DNA of 64,000 nt, taken from positions 930,001 through 994,000 of the forward strand of contig NZ_CP024955.1 in NCBI RefSeq assembly GCF_002804065.1, read 5' to 3'. A model generated the notes under the pieces. It did not search any database, was not told where the DNA came from, and worked only from the letters and a program-made list of their open reading frames with translations. The position numbers were made by a program, and so were the translations under genes. This document shows, one piece after another, positions 35,967-44,629 of the stretch; within the stretch, counting starts at the first letter, position 1; the number at the start of each line of letters is the position of its first letter. Source of the DNA: Kyrpidia spormannii (GTDB taxonomy: Bacteria > Bacillota > Bacilli > Kyrpidiales > Kyrpidiaceae).

Positions 35967-36401
35967 GTGAAGGAGTGGCGTGACGGACTATCATGGGGAA
36001 TCGGACTGGGGGTGATTGGGGCTGTCGTGGTCGCTTTCAAGGGCGATTGGTACCCTGTGATCTTTCCCGCGGCCATGGTGGTGGCCATCAATGGGGCGGT
36101 GCGCCAACTGTCCAGCCGTCCACATGTGGGTGGAGGTCTGGCGGGCGCGGTAGCGGGAATCCTGACCCTTGGGGTCTATCTCGCGGTGCACAGGGGAACC
36201 CTGTTTACCGGGAGCGCTCCTGCTGAGGTCCTGCGTCAATTTCTGATCCAACAGGTCATCCTCCTGGCGGCGGTGGATTTGGCCGGCACCTGGTTGATGG
36301 TCAGGGGAAAACGGTACAGTGAAGAACAGAGGCGACGGCGACAAGAGGCCCGGCGGGCAGAGAGGCAAGCCCAGCGGCGCCGGAAAAAGAAGAAAAAGTG
36401 A
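35967..36401 (+). CDS. Membrane protein of unknown function
   Basis: A 144-residue protein with four hydrophobic segments: WGIGLGVIGAVVVAF, WYPVIFPAAMVVAING, LAGAVAGILTLGVYLAV and FLIQQVILLAAVDLAGTW. A strongly basic tail of about 30 residues is rich in Arg, Gln and Lys and ends in a lysine run. The GTG at 35967 is six bases after GGAGGT. It has its own promoter and is followed by the separate valS promoter, so it is probably monocistronic. I do not recognise the family. The basic cytoplasmic tail could bind nucleic acid or acidic lipids. Confidence 0.75.
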   Translation: MKEWRDGLSWGIGLGVIGAVVVAFKGDWYPVIFPAAMVVAINGAVRQLSSRPHVGGGLAGAVAGILTLGVYLAVHRGTLFTGSAPAEVLRQFLIQQVILLAAVDLAGTWLMVRGKRYSEEQRRRRQEARRAERQAQRRRKKKKK

Positions 36402-36418
36402 TACACATTCGACAGCAT

Positions 36419-36448
36419 TTGACAAGTCGAAGGTGCCGTGTTTATGAT
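36419..36448 (+). promoter_or_regulatory. Promoter of valS
   Basis: A perfect TTGACA (36419-36424) and TATGAT (36443-36448) have an 18-bp spacer, giving a leader of only about 45 nt. This leaves no room for a T-box. Confidence 0.75.
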
Positions 36449-36498
36449 AGCAAAGATGTGAAATTGATGTGGAATTCGCGGCAGTTGGAGGGACAGCC

Positions 36499-39171
36499 AT
36501 GAAAGGCCAAGGCGGCACAGCCCGGTCGGATCAACTGCCGACCGCTTTTGAACCGGCGAATGTTGAGAGCAAATGGTATCGCTTCTGGATGGAAAATGGA
36601 TATTTTCGGGCGGGCCGGGTGCCGGATGGAAAGCCCTTTACGATCGTCATCCCGCCCCCCAATGTCACCGGGGCTCTCCACATGGGGCACGCCTTGGATT
36701 TCACCCTGCAGGATATTCTCATTCGCTTTCGGCGCATGCAGGGCAGGGATGCGCTTTGGCTACCGGGAACGGACCACGCCGGAATCGCCACCCAGAACCG
36801 GGTGGAGGCGATGTTGCTTAAAGAGACGGGCCAGAGCCGCCATGATATCGGGCGCGATGCCTTTGTGGAAAAAGTCTGGGAATGGAAGCGGCAATACGGG
36901 AGCATCATCACGAATCAGATACAGGCCTTGGGATTTTCTTGCGATTGGTCCAGGGAGCGGTTTACCATGGACGAGGGCCTATCCAGGGCCGTGCGGGAAG
37001 TGTTTGTGCGGCTTTACGAACGCGGTCTCATTTACCGAGGCAAGTATATCATCAATTGGTGTCCGCGCTGTCGAACGGCCTTGTCGGATATCGAGGTGGA
37101 GCATGAGGAGCTCGACGGAGCCCTTCATTACGTTCGATACCCGTTCACCGATGGAAGCGGGGCTGTGGTGGTGGCCACCACACGCCCGGAGACGATGTTC
37201 GGGGATGTGGCAGTGGCGGTTCATCCGGACGATGAGCGATACCGCGCCTGGATTGGAAAACGGGTGCGCCTCCCCCTGACGGACCGGGAGATCCCGGTGG
37301 TCGGAGACTCTTATGTGGATCCTTCCTTTGGAACCGGCTGTCTTAAAATCACTCCGGCCCACGATCCGAACGATTTTGAAGTCGGGCGCAGACACGGCCT
37401 GCCCGCGCCGGTGGTGATGAACGAAGATGGCACCATGAACGAAGGGGCGGGCGATTTTCAGGGGATGGACCGGTTCGAGGCCCGTAAGGCGGTGGTGGAG
37501 GCGCTGCGCCGGGAAGGTTATCTCGAACGGGTGGAACCGCACCGGCATGCGGTGGGTCATTGTCAGCGCTGCCACACGGTGGTGGAACCGTTCTTGTCCG
37601 AACAGTGGTTCGTCAAAATGAAACCCTTGGCCGAGCCGGCCATTGAAGCGGTGAAAGCGGGGCGAGTGCGCTTCGTTCCGGAGCGCTTTGAAAAATTATA
37701 TCTTCACTGGGTGGAAAATGTACGGGATTGGTGCATTTCTCGCCAGCTTTGGTGGGGTCACCGGATTCCGGCGTGGTACTGTGAGGGGTGCGGGGAAACG
37801 ATCGTGGCCGCGGAAGACCCGGAGCACTGTCCCCGGTGTGGGAGCCGGCAACTGCGCCAGGAAGAGGACGTTTTGGACACTTGGTTTTCGTCCGCTCTAT
37901 GGCCTTTTTCCACCATGGGATGGCCGGAGGAAACCGAAGATTTACGCCGGTATTTCCCGACGGATGTCCTGGTGACCGGGTTTGACATCATTTACTTTTG
38001 GGTGGCCCGGATGATTTTCATGTCCCTGGCCTTTACCGGAGAAGTGCCTTTTCGCACCGTTTACATACACGGACTCGTTCGGGACAGCCAGGGCCGGAAA
38101 ATGTCCAAAAGTCTGGGCAACGGCATTGATCCCCTGGATGTGGTGAACAAATATGGCGCCGATGCGCTGCGGTTTATGTTGGCGTCGGGCACGGCACCCG
38201 GGAATGACCAGCGGTTTTATTGGGAAAAGGTGGAGTCTGCCCGTCATTTTGCCAATAAGATCTGGAATGCCGCCCGTTTTGTGTTGCTGAATGTCGACAA
38301 AGAGGTCGGCGGGGATTTAAAGGGCGCTGTGCTCGGTCGACCGGAGCACTGGATCCTTCACCGCCTCAACGAGACGGTACGGGACGTGACCGAGGCCTTG
38401 GAGAACTTCGACTTCGGCGGCGCGGCCAAAATGGTGTATGATTTCGTGTGGGGCGAGTTTTGCGACTGGTACATTGAATTCTCCAAGGCGGCGCTATATG
38501 GCGGGAATCCCTTGGCTGCACGGGGGACTCGCCAGGTGTTGGTACACGTCTTGGACCGGGCATTGCGACTTCTCCATCCTTTTATGCCCTTCTTGACCGA
38601 GGAGATCTGGCAGAAACTCCCGGGTCATGGGGAGGCCTTGGTGGCGGCAGAGTGGCCGGTACCGGAAGATCAGTACTTCGATGCTCCTGGGGCGGCCGTG
38701 GTGGAAGAATGGATGGAGTTGATCCGCCGGGTGCGCAATGTGCGGTCGGAGATGAATGTCCCGCCGGGCAAGCCGGTTCCGGTGCTGGTGCGTCCCGCCG
38801 ATCAAGAGGCCCTTCGGGATTTCGAGGGGGGAGAGGTCTATCTGCGACGGCTGGCGGGGATTGATCCGCTCGACTTCGATTTGCACGCGGTGCCGCCTTC
38901 GAAGTCGGTGACCGAGGTGTTGGGCCGGGCGGAATTGTTCATCCCCTTAGAAGGAGTCGTGGATCTGGAAGGCGAAATAAGACGGTTGGAGAAAGAACTT
39001 GAGCAACTGGGGAAGGAAGTGGACCGGGTTCGGGCCAAGCTCGACAATCCGTCCTTTGTGGCCAAAGCTCCGCCGGCGGTGGTGGAAGAACAGCGGCGCA
39101 AAGAAGTGGATTACGCGGCGCGTCGAGAGCGCGTTCAGGCCCGGCTCAAGTCGCTTCAGCGCATGATCTGA
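36499..39171 (+). CDS. valS: Valyl-tRNA synthetase
   Basis: Charges tRNA-Val. The 890 residues carry the class I HIGH-type motif PPNVTGALHMGHALD and the KMSKS loop RKMSKSLGNGIDP. An editing (CP1) domain with ATTRPETMFGDVAVAVHPDD and a zinc-ribbon-like CEGCGETIVAAEDPEHCPRC are also present. A C-terminal coiled-coil tRNA-binding arm lies at about 800-890. The ATG at 36499 is six bases after GGAGGG. folC follows by 21 bp, as in Bacillus. Confidence 0.97.
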   Translation: MKGQGGTARSDQLPTAFEPANVESKWYRFWMENGYFRAGRVPDGKPFTIVIPPPNVTGALHMGHALDFTLQDILIRFRRMQGRDALWLPGTDHAGIATQNRVEAMLLKETGQSRHDIGRDAFVEKVWEWKRQYGSIITNQIQALGFSCDWSRERFTMDEGLSRAVREVFVRLYERGLIYRGKYIINWCPRCRTALSDIEVEHEELDGALHYVRYPFTDGSGAVVVATTRPETMFGDVAVAVHPDDERYRAWIGKRVRLPLTDREIPVVGDSYVDPSFGTGCLKITPAHDPNDFEVGRRHGLPAPVVMNEDGTMNEGAGDFQGMDRFEARKAVVEALRREGYLERVEPHRHAVGHCQRCHTVVEPFLSEQWFVKMKPLAEPAIEAVKAGRVRFVPERFEKLYLHWVENVRDWCISRQLWWGHRIPAWYCEGCGETIVAAEDPEHCPRCGSRQLRQEEDVLDTWFSSALWPFSTMGWPEETEDLRRYFPTDVLVTGFDIIYFWVARMIFMSLAFTGEVPFRTVYIHGLVRDSQGRKMSKSLGNGIDPLDVVNKYGADALRFMLASGTAPGNDQRFYWEKVESARHFANKIWNAARFVLLNVDKEVGGDLKGAVLGRPEHWILHRLNETVRDVTEALENFDFGGAAKMVYDFVWGEFCDWYIEFSKAALYGGNPLAARGTRQVLVHVLDRALRLLHPFMPFLTEEIWQKLPGHGEALVAAEWPVPEDQYFDAPGAAVVEEWMELIRRVRNVRSEMNVPPGKPVPVLVRPADQEALRDFEGGEVYLRRLAGIDPLDFDLHAVPPSKSVTEVLGRAELFIPLEGVVDLEGEIRRLEKELEQLGKEVDRVRAKLDNPSFVAKAPPAVVEEQRRKEVDYAARRERVQARLKSLQRMI

Positions 39172-39192
39172 GCCGAAGTCTGGTGGCTCCCG

Positions 39193-40572
39193 GTGCAGGT
39201 TCGACATAAGATGAAGAGGGATGATGGGTCGGTGGGGCCGCGGGGAAATGCCGAGGATGTCCAGGACTGGTTGCAAGGGTTGACACGTTTTGGAATCCGT
39301 CCGGGTCTTGTGAGGATGCGGTGGATGCTGGATCGTTTGGGTCACCCGGAGCGGGGGTTGCGGTTTTTACACGTAGCGGGCACCAACGGCAAAGGCTCCA
39401 CTTGTGCCTTTCTGGAATCCATCTTGGACGCGGCGGGGTACCGCGTGGGGATGTTTATTTCCCCTCCTATGGCGGGGGAGCGAAGCCGGGTGAGCGTAGG
39501 CGGCCAAGCGATTCCGGAGGATGTCCTCATCGGGTATCTGCGGGTTCTGCAACCGTTGGCCAGGGAGCTAGAAGTCCGAGAAGATCTTGGTGCACTGACT
39601 CATTTTGAAGTGTGGACCCTCGTGGCTCTGCGGTATTTTGAGCAAACCAGGCCTGATGTGGTGGTCTGGGAAACGGGACTCGGCGGCCGGCTCGATTCCA
39701 CCAATGTCGTGGTGCCCGAGGCAGCGGTCATCACCCAGGTGGGATTCGATCATATGGGGGTTCTTGGGCACACTATTAAACAAATCGCAACGGAAAAGGC
39801 CGGCATCATCAAGGAGCGGGTACCGGTCTTCACCACGGCGAATGGGGTCGCCCTCCGGGTGATCGATGAAGTGGCGGCCGGCGTAAACAGTGCGGTATGG
39901 GCCCTGGATCGGGAATGGGCAGTGGCGGATCGCCGGGTGCTCCGCCTGGGGGCCGGGCTGCCGCCGGAGGGGCAACAGTTTTCATGGAGTGGGGACGGAG
40001 AGACGATATCCGACCTCCGGATTCGGCTTCTTGGGGCCCACCAGTGTGAGAATGCCGGGGTGGCGGTGGCTGTGGCGCGGTATCTGGACCGGTCCGGGGT
40101 CGTCTCCGTCCCCGGGTGGGCGATCCGCCGGGGGTTGGAGAGGGCCGCGTGGCCGGGGCGGTTGGAGGTGGCCGGACTGTCGCCCCTGATCCTGTTGGAC
40201 GGGGCCCATAACCCGGACGGGGCGCGACGACTCGCAGAAGCGTTGCGCGAGATCCGCCCGGGCACTTGGGGACTCGTGGTCGGCGTTTTGGCAGATAAGG
40301 ATGTAGATGGGATTCTGTCGGCTTTGAAAGATGTCGCCAGTTGGATGATCGCCACGGCGCCGGATACCCCCCGGGCCATGGACCCGGACAGTTTGGCGAC
40401 GAGGATGCGTCGAATCGGGGCGGAGGTGGCGGCGGTCTGCCCGAACCCCCTGGACGCCTTGGAGACGGCCGCAGCAGCGGTAGGCTCCGGTGGAGCGGTG
40501 TGTGTCACCGGGTCCCTTTACATGGTGATGGACGTCCGAGCCGGAGGGAAGTTGAGGGTGGAGAGCCAGTGA
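39193..40572 (+). CDS. folC: Bifunctional folylpolyglutamate / dihydrofolate synthase
   Basis: Adds glutamate to dihydropteroate and folates. It has the Mur-ligase-like P-loop VAGTNGKGSTCAFLES. Other signatures are FEVWTLVALRYFEQTRPDVV, WETGLGGRLDSTN, QVGFDHMGVLGHT and LLDGAHNPDGARRLAEAL. The GTG at 39193 gives 459 residues but lacks a clear ribosome binding site. The ATG at 39211 would remove six residues and is a fair alternative. It ends overlapping the start region of murC. Confidence 0.95.
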   Translation: MQVRHKMKRDDGSVGPRGNAEDVQDWLQGLTRFGIRPGLVRMRWMLDRLGHPERGLRFLHVAGTNGKGSTCAFLESILDAAGYRVGMFISPPMAGERSRVSVGGQAIPEDVLIGYLRVLQPLARELEVREDLGALTHFEVWTLVALRYFEQTRPDVVVWETGLGGRLDSTNVVVPEAAVITQVGFDHMGVLGHTIKQIATEKAGIIKERVPVFTTANGVALRVIDEVAAGVNSAVWALDREWAVADRRVLRLGAGLPPEGQQFSWSGDGETISDLRIRLLGAHQCENAGVAVAVARYLDRSGVVSVPGWAIRRGLERAAWPGRLEVAGLSPLILLDGAHNPDGARRLAEALREIRPGTWGLVVGVLADKDVDGILSALKDVASWMIATAPDTPRAMDPDSLATRMRRIGAEVAAVCPNPLDALETAAAAVGSGGAVCVTGSLYMVMDVRAGGKLRVESQ

Positions 40573-40583
40573 GGGTGGTGGAG

Positions 40584-41984
40584 ATGGAACAATTGGGGAA
40601 GCATGTACATTTTGTTGGCATCGGCGGCTATGGGATGAGTGCCCTAGCCCGGGTCTTACTCGACTGGCACATTTCGGTTTCGGGATCGGATGTGGCGGCT
40701 AATGCGCTGACGGATGAGCTTGCCCGGCGGGGTGCTGTTATCGCCATCGGACATCGGGCAAGTCAGGTCGATGGCGCGGATTGTGTGGTGTATTCATCAG
40801 CAGTGTCCCCCGACAATCCGGAGTTGGTAGAGGCGAGGCGACGGGGGGTGCGCATTCTTCACCGATCGGAACTCTTGGCGGAGATTCTCCAAGCTAAAAA
40901 AGGGATTGCCGTTGCGGGAGCCCACGGAAAAACCACCACCTCTTCGATGATCGCCTTTGTGATGAACCAGGCGGGGCTGGATCCCACCTATATTGTCGGA
41001 GGCGTCATTTCTAACCTAGGCGAGAACGCAAAGGCAGGCCTGGGTCCTTACGCGGTGGCGGAGGCGGATGAAAGCGACGGGACCTTTTTAAATTATCATC
41101 CCTATGTGGCCGTAGTCACCAATATTGAGCCGGATCATCTGGAGAATTACGGTGGGAAATTCGAGAATTTGCGCGGAGCCTATGAAAGGTTCCTCGGGCA
41201 AGTGCGGGAGGGGGGTCTGGCCGTCCTGTGTGCGGACGATCCCGAGCTGTCGAATCTAGGCAGCCAAATAGCCGGCCGCACCGTCTGGTACGGTTTTTCT
41301 TCCGGGGCGGATTGGACTGCCGAGGACGTCGATCTTCACGATGGTCACTCCCGCTGCCGTGTTTTCTATCGCAAGAAGTACGTTGGGGACCTCACCCTGT
41401 CGGTGCCCGGGCGACACAACATCAGCGATGCTCTCGCTGCCATCGCTGTCTGTCGGGAAGCGGGGATCCCCTTCTCGACGATTGCTGAGATTCTATCCAG
41501 TTTTCGGGGGGCTAAGCGGCGTTTCCAGCAGATCGCCGATGTGGCCGGGATCTTGATTGTGGATGACTACGCCCATCACCCCACGGAAATCGAGGCCACC
41601 CTGGCGGCAGCTCGAACCACCGGACGGCGGATTGTCGCCGTTTTTCAGCCTCAGCGTTACACGCGCACCCATTTTCTTCTCGATCAGTTCAGTTATGCGT
41701 TCAAAGATGCGGACGAGGTCATTATTACTGATATCTATTCCCCGGTCGGGGAACAGAAGATCGCCGGAGTCAGCGCCGAGCGCCTTGCCCAGTTGATTCG
41801 GGAAAGGAGCAATGAACGGGTTCGGTTTTTGCGGCAAAAGCAGGACGTCATCAACGATCTGCTCAGTCGGGTTCATCCCGGGGATCTGGTCCTGTTCATG
41901 GGGGCCGGGGACATTTGGATGGCAGCACGGCAGTTAGCCGAAGCTTTGCAAGACGGCTTGGCAGAACCGATGGCCCGGGCCTGA
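40584..41984 (+). CDS. murC: UDP-N-acetylmuramate-L-alanine ligase
   Basis: Adds L-Ala to UDP-MurNAc, the first amino acid of the peptidoglycan stem. The 466 residues start HVHFVGIGGYGMSALAR (N-terminal dinucleotide-like fold). The ATP loop is AVAGAHGKTTTSSMIA. AVAEADESDGTFL, TNIEPDHLENYG and VDDYAHHPTEI are also conserved. The ATG at 40584 follows GGTGGTGGAG; a GTG at 40569 overlapping the folC stop is equally in frame. In B. subtilis murC is elsewhere, so its place between folC and pilT is a local difference. Confidence 0.96.
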   Translation: MEQLGKHVHFVGIGGYGMSALARVLLDWHISVSGSDVAANALTDELARRGAVIAIGHRASQVDGADCVVYSSAVSPDNPELVEARRRGVRILHRSELLAEILQAKKGIAVAGAHGKTTTSSMIAFVMNQAGLDPTYIVGGVISNLGENAKAGLGPYAVAEADESDGTFLNYHPYVAVVTNIEPDHLENYGGKFENLRGAYERFLGQVREGGLAVLCADDPELSNLGSQIAGRTVWYGFSSGADWTAEDVDLHDGHSRCRVFYRKKYVGDLTLSVPGRHNISDALAAIAVCREAGIPFSTIAEILSSFRGAKRRFQQIADVAGILIVDDYAHHPTEIEATLAAARTTGRRIVAVFQPQRYTRTHFLLDQFSYAFKDADEVIITDIYSPVGEQKIAGVSAERLAQLIRERSNERVRFLRQKQDVINDLLSRVHPGDLVLFMGAGDIWMAARQLAEALQDGLAEPMARA

Positions 41985-42044
41985 AACTCTGTTCCAGGTT
42001 AAGAGGGGCGTCAACGGTAAATTTGAGGGGTAGGGGAAGGGCAG

Positions 42045-43112
42045 GTGTCCGCCATGATGGCCAGATGGCTGGAACAAGCCCAGGCCGGAGGAGCGTCCGA
42101 TCTCCATTTGACTGTGGGGGCACCGCCTATGCTTCGGGTGGATGGTCGATTGCGGCCACTTGGCGGTGGGATACTGACCTCCGAGGAGACGGAGCGATAT
42201 GCCCGGGAGGTTTTGGGAGGGGAATTCTCCCGGCTATCGGAGATGGGGGATGTGGATACAGCATTGGATTGGGTTGGGCCAGAAGGGGGAGACGCACACC
42301 GGATTCGGGTTAACGTCTACCGGCAACGGATGGGAATCAGTTTGGCGATTCGTCTGGTGCCAGATGTGATTCCCAAGCTGGACAGCCTAGGGCTCCCGGC
42401 GGTGGTACGCACGATGGTCGACCAACCCTATGGACTCGTGTTGGTGACCGGTCCCACCGGCAGCGGGAAAACCACGACGCTGGCCGCCTTGATCGACGAA
42501 ATGAACGATCGATTTGATCGGCATATTATCACATTGGAAGATCCTATTGAATACGTTCATGTACATCGCCGGTGTCTCATCGAGCAGCGGGAAGTGGGCA
42601 AGGATGTACCGGATTTCAGCCGCGGGCTGCGAGCGGCGCTGCGCCAGGATCCCGACGTCATTCTGGTGGGGGAGATGCGGGATTTAGAAACGATTCAGAC
42701 GGCCATTACGGCTGCGGAAACTGGGCACTTGGTCCTTGGGACCCTACATACAGGGGACGCCGTTCAAACGGTGGACCGGCTGATCGACGTTTTCCCCGCC
42801 CACCAACAGCAGCAGATTCGTACACAGTTGGCGGCGATTCTCCGGGTGGTGATCGCCCAGCGGCTGGTCAGGCGTATTGGGGGCGCCGGGCGGGTGCCAC
42901 TGGCCGAGGTCTTGATCAATACTCCGGCGGTGGCGAATCTGATTCGCTCGGACAAGACCCATCAACTCCATACGGTGATGCAAACTGGGCGAAGCCAAGG
43001 CATGCAAACCTTCGACATGCACGTTAGGGAACTGGTCTCGGGTGGGGTGATCGATCAGGAAGAAGGCCGCTTGGCTGTGTTCGGCGACCGAATCGATCGA
43101 TTCGGAGGATGA
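42045..43112 (+). CDS. pilT: PilT-type twitching-motility ATPase
   Basis: Hexameric ATPase of the type IV pilus retraction family. The 355 residues have Walker [19 protein letters not shown], the Asp box ITLEDPIEYVH, Walker B-type VILVGEMRDLETIQTA and the His box TGHLVLGTLHTGDAVQT. The PilT-type C-terminal AIRLVPD-like N-domain link is also seen. The GTG at 42045 follows a GGGGAAGGG stretch. No pilin, PilB or PilC gene is present in the window, so partners must be elsewhere. It takes roughly the place of comC in B. subtilis. Confidence 0.92.
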   Translation: MSAMMARWLEQAQAGGASDLHLTVGAPPMLRVDGRLRPLGGGILTSEETERYAREVLGGEFSRLSEMGDVDTALDWVGPEGGDAHRIRVNVYRQRMGISLAIRLVPDVIPKLDSLGLPAVVRTMVDQPYGLVLVTGPTGSGKTTTLAALIDEMNDRFDRHIITLEDPIEYVHVHRRCLIEQREVGKDVPDFSRGLRAALRQDPDVILVGEMRDLETIQTAITAAETGHLVLGTLHTGDAVQTVDRLIDVFPAHQQQQIRTQLAAILRVVIAQRLVRRIGGAGRVPLAEVLINTPAVANLIRSDKTHQLHTVMQTGRSQGMQTFDMHVRELVSGGVIDQEEGRLAVFGDRIDRFGG

Positions 43113-43213
43113 GGCGGGCGGTACAACGAGCGGCAACGGTTTATACAGGGGATGCGGGGAATTCGACGAGGCGACCTTTCTGGGGAGCCTGACCCCGACG
43201 GATGTCCCAGTGT

Positions 43214-43249
43214 AAACAGGGGTGCCATGAATCGGCACCCCTGTTTTTC
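43214..43249 (+). terminator. Terminator after pilT
   Basis: AACAGGGGTGCC and GGCACCCCTGTT form a 12-bp stem with a seven-base loop, followed by a T-run. Confidence 0.88.
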
Positions 43250-43349
43250 TCTGGCTTTCCTGACGCGCATTGCCCGTTAGGAGGAAGGAGCGAGAAACGG
43301 AAGTCATGGTGCCAAAGGCCTATTTTTCTCGTACGAGCAAGAAACATCC

Positions 43350-43378
43350 TTGCAATATTCTTAAGTTGCCTCTATACT
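43350..43378 (+). promoter_or_regulatory. Promoter of the 3D-domain protein gene
   Basis: TTGCAA (43350-43355), a 17-bp spacer and TATACT (43373-43378), about 40 bp before the start. Confidence 0.7.
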
Positions 43379-43419
43379 GGACGATGACTGCGACAACAAC
43401 TCTACAGTGAGGTGATCGC

Positions 43420-44397
43420 GTGCGACAGTGGGGACGGAAACGCCTTTACGCGTTGGCGGCGGCGGTCGCGGTGACGATGGCTGGGGGAGGGGCAGCGGCC
43501 GTGTCGTCGGCGAAGACGGTCATCCTCGATGTGGATGGGGCGAAACGCACCATACGCGTGTGGAATACCCCGTCGGTGGCCGAATTGTTGCGGCAGCAGG
43601 GGGTCGCTTTCTCCCTCCAGGATATCGTTGCCCCGGTGCCGGGAACGCGGATTGAGGGTTCCCTCCAAGTGGTCGTGATACACGGGAAACGGGTACGTCT
43701 TCAGGATGGTGCTGGGCAAGAACAAGAGAAAGTCACACACATGCCGACGGTGGGCATGGCTTTGAAAGAGTGGGGAATATCGCTGAAAGGAAACGATTCG
43801 GTGAGTCCATCCCTTACCGCGAGCATATCCCCCGGGGAATTGATCCGCATCACGCGCCGGGATCAGAAAGTGGTCGTCAACGAAGAAAAGATACCTTTTC
43901 AGACCGAACGTCAGTCCACTGACCAACTGGATCAAGGCACAGAAAAAGTACTGTCGCCCGGTGTGGAAGGGTTACAGCGCGTGACGACGACGATTTTTTA
44001 CGAGAACGGTAAAGAGGTCGACCGCAAAGTGGAGCGCACGGTTGTCACTCCTCCCTCAGACCGGGTGGTGGCGGTGGGGACCCGTCCGAGGCCGGTGATG
44101 TTGGCGTCCCGAGGTATGGAGTCTTTCACTGGGGGGACGGCCCTCACGGTGGTGGCCACCGCGTACAGCGGGGGTGGGATCACGGCGACGGGCCATGTGC
44201 CCCAGCGGGGAACGGTGGCGGTTGATCCCTCGGTGATTTCTTTGGGGACTCCGTTGTTTATCCCCGGTTATGGTCAAGGGGTGGCGGATGATGTGGGAGG
44301 AGCCGTTCGTGGAAACCGCGTGGATTTGTACTTTCCGACTGAGGCGGAAGCACAAGCCTTCGGCCGGCGCATTTTGACGGTGTATATCGGGCGGTGA
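43420..44397 (+). CDS. Secreted YabE-like protein with DUF348, G5 and 3D domains
   Basis: Predicted cell-wall-acting secreted protein of 325 residues. An N-terminal helix (LYALAAAVAVTMAGGGAAAV) is a signal or anchor. Two DUF348 (ubiquitin-like) repeats follow at about 33-75 and 88-130. A G5 domain lies at about 150-220. A C-terminal 3D domain (about 235-322) has ATAYSGGGITATG, GTVAVDPSVISLGTPLFIPG and the triple-Asp core ADDVGGAVRGNRVDLYF. The 3D fold is that of MltA-like lytic enzymes and of YabE/Rpf-like proteins. Cleavage of peptidoglycan is likely but not shown. Confidence 0.88.
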   Translation: MRQWGRKRLYALAAAVAVTMAGGGAAAVSSAKTVILDVDGAKRTIRVWNTPSVAELLRQQGVAFSLQDIVAPVPGTRIEGSLQVVVIHGKRVRLQDGAGQEQEKVTHMPTVGMALKEWGISLKGNDSVSPSLTASISPGELIRITRRDQKVVVNEEKIPFQTERQSTDQLDQGTEKVLSPGVEGLQRVTTTIFYENGKEVDRKVERTVVTPPSDRVVAVGTRPRPVMLASRGMESFTGGTALTVVATAYSGGGITATGHVPQRGTVAVDPSVISLGTPLFIPGYGQGVADDVGGAVRGNRVDLYFPTEAEAQAFGRRILTVYIGR

Positions 44398-44402
44398 AAG
44401 GA

Positions 44403-44471
44403 GGCGCCCCGGGGGGATCCCCGGCGGCGCCACGCCAGCTCAGTCATAGGCCGATGGAAAGGCTTTTTTTT
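44403..44471 (+). terminator. Hairpin and T-tract after the 3D-domain gene
   Basis: A very GC-rich stem, GGCGCCCCGGGG against CCCCGGCGGCGCC, lies at 44403-44431. A short stem AGGCC/GGCTT directly before eight Ts (44464-44471) may be the true termination point. Confidence 0.6.
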
Positions 44472-44629
44472 GTGCCTTCGGGCAGGATCTTCCCAACGGT
44501 GGCCGGGCCTTGGTCGAAAAGGCGGCAGTTTGCGACGGGGAACCCTCATGCCCGGCGGATCCAGTTCTAGTCCAGTCCTGGGGTGCGTAGGTTGTGATAG
44601 TGGACAACCGCCCAAGGGAGGGAAAGAAC

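Noticed and set aside
36402..36498. T-box leader for valS
   Set aside because: Looked for because it is usual, but the gap is under 100 bp and lacks the GGTGGNACCGCG-type block.
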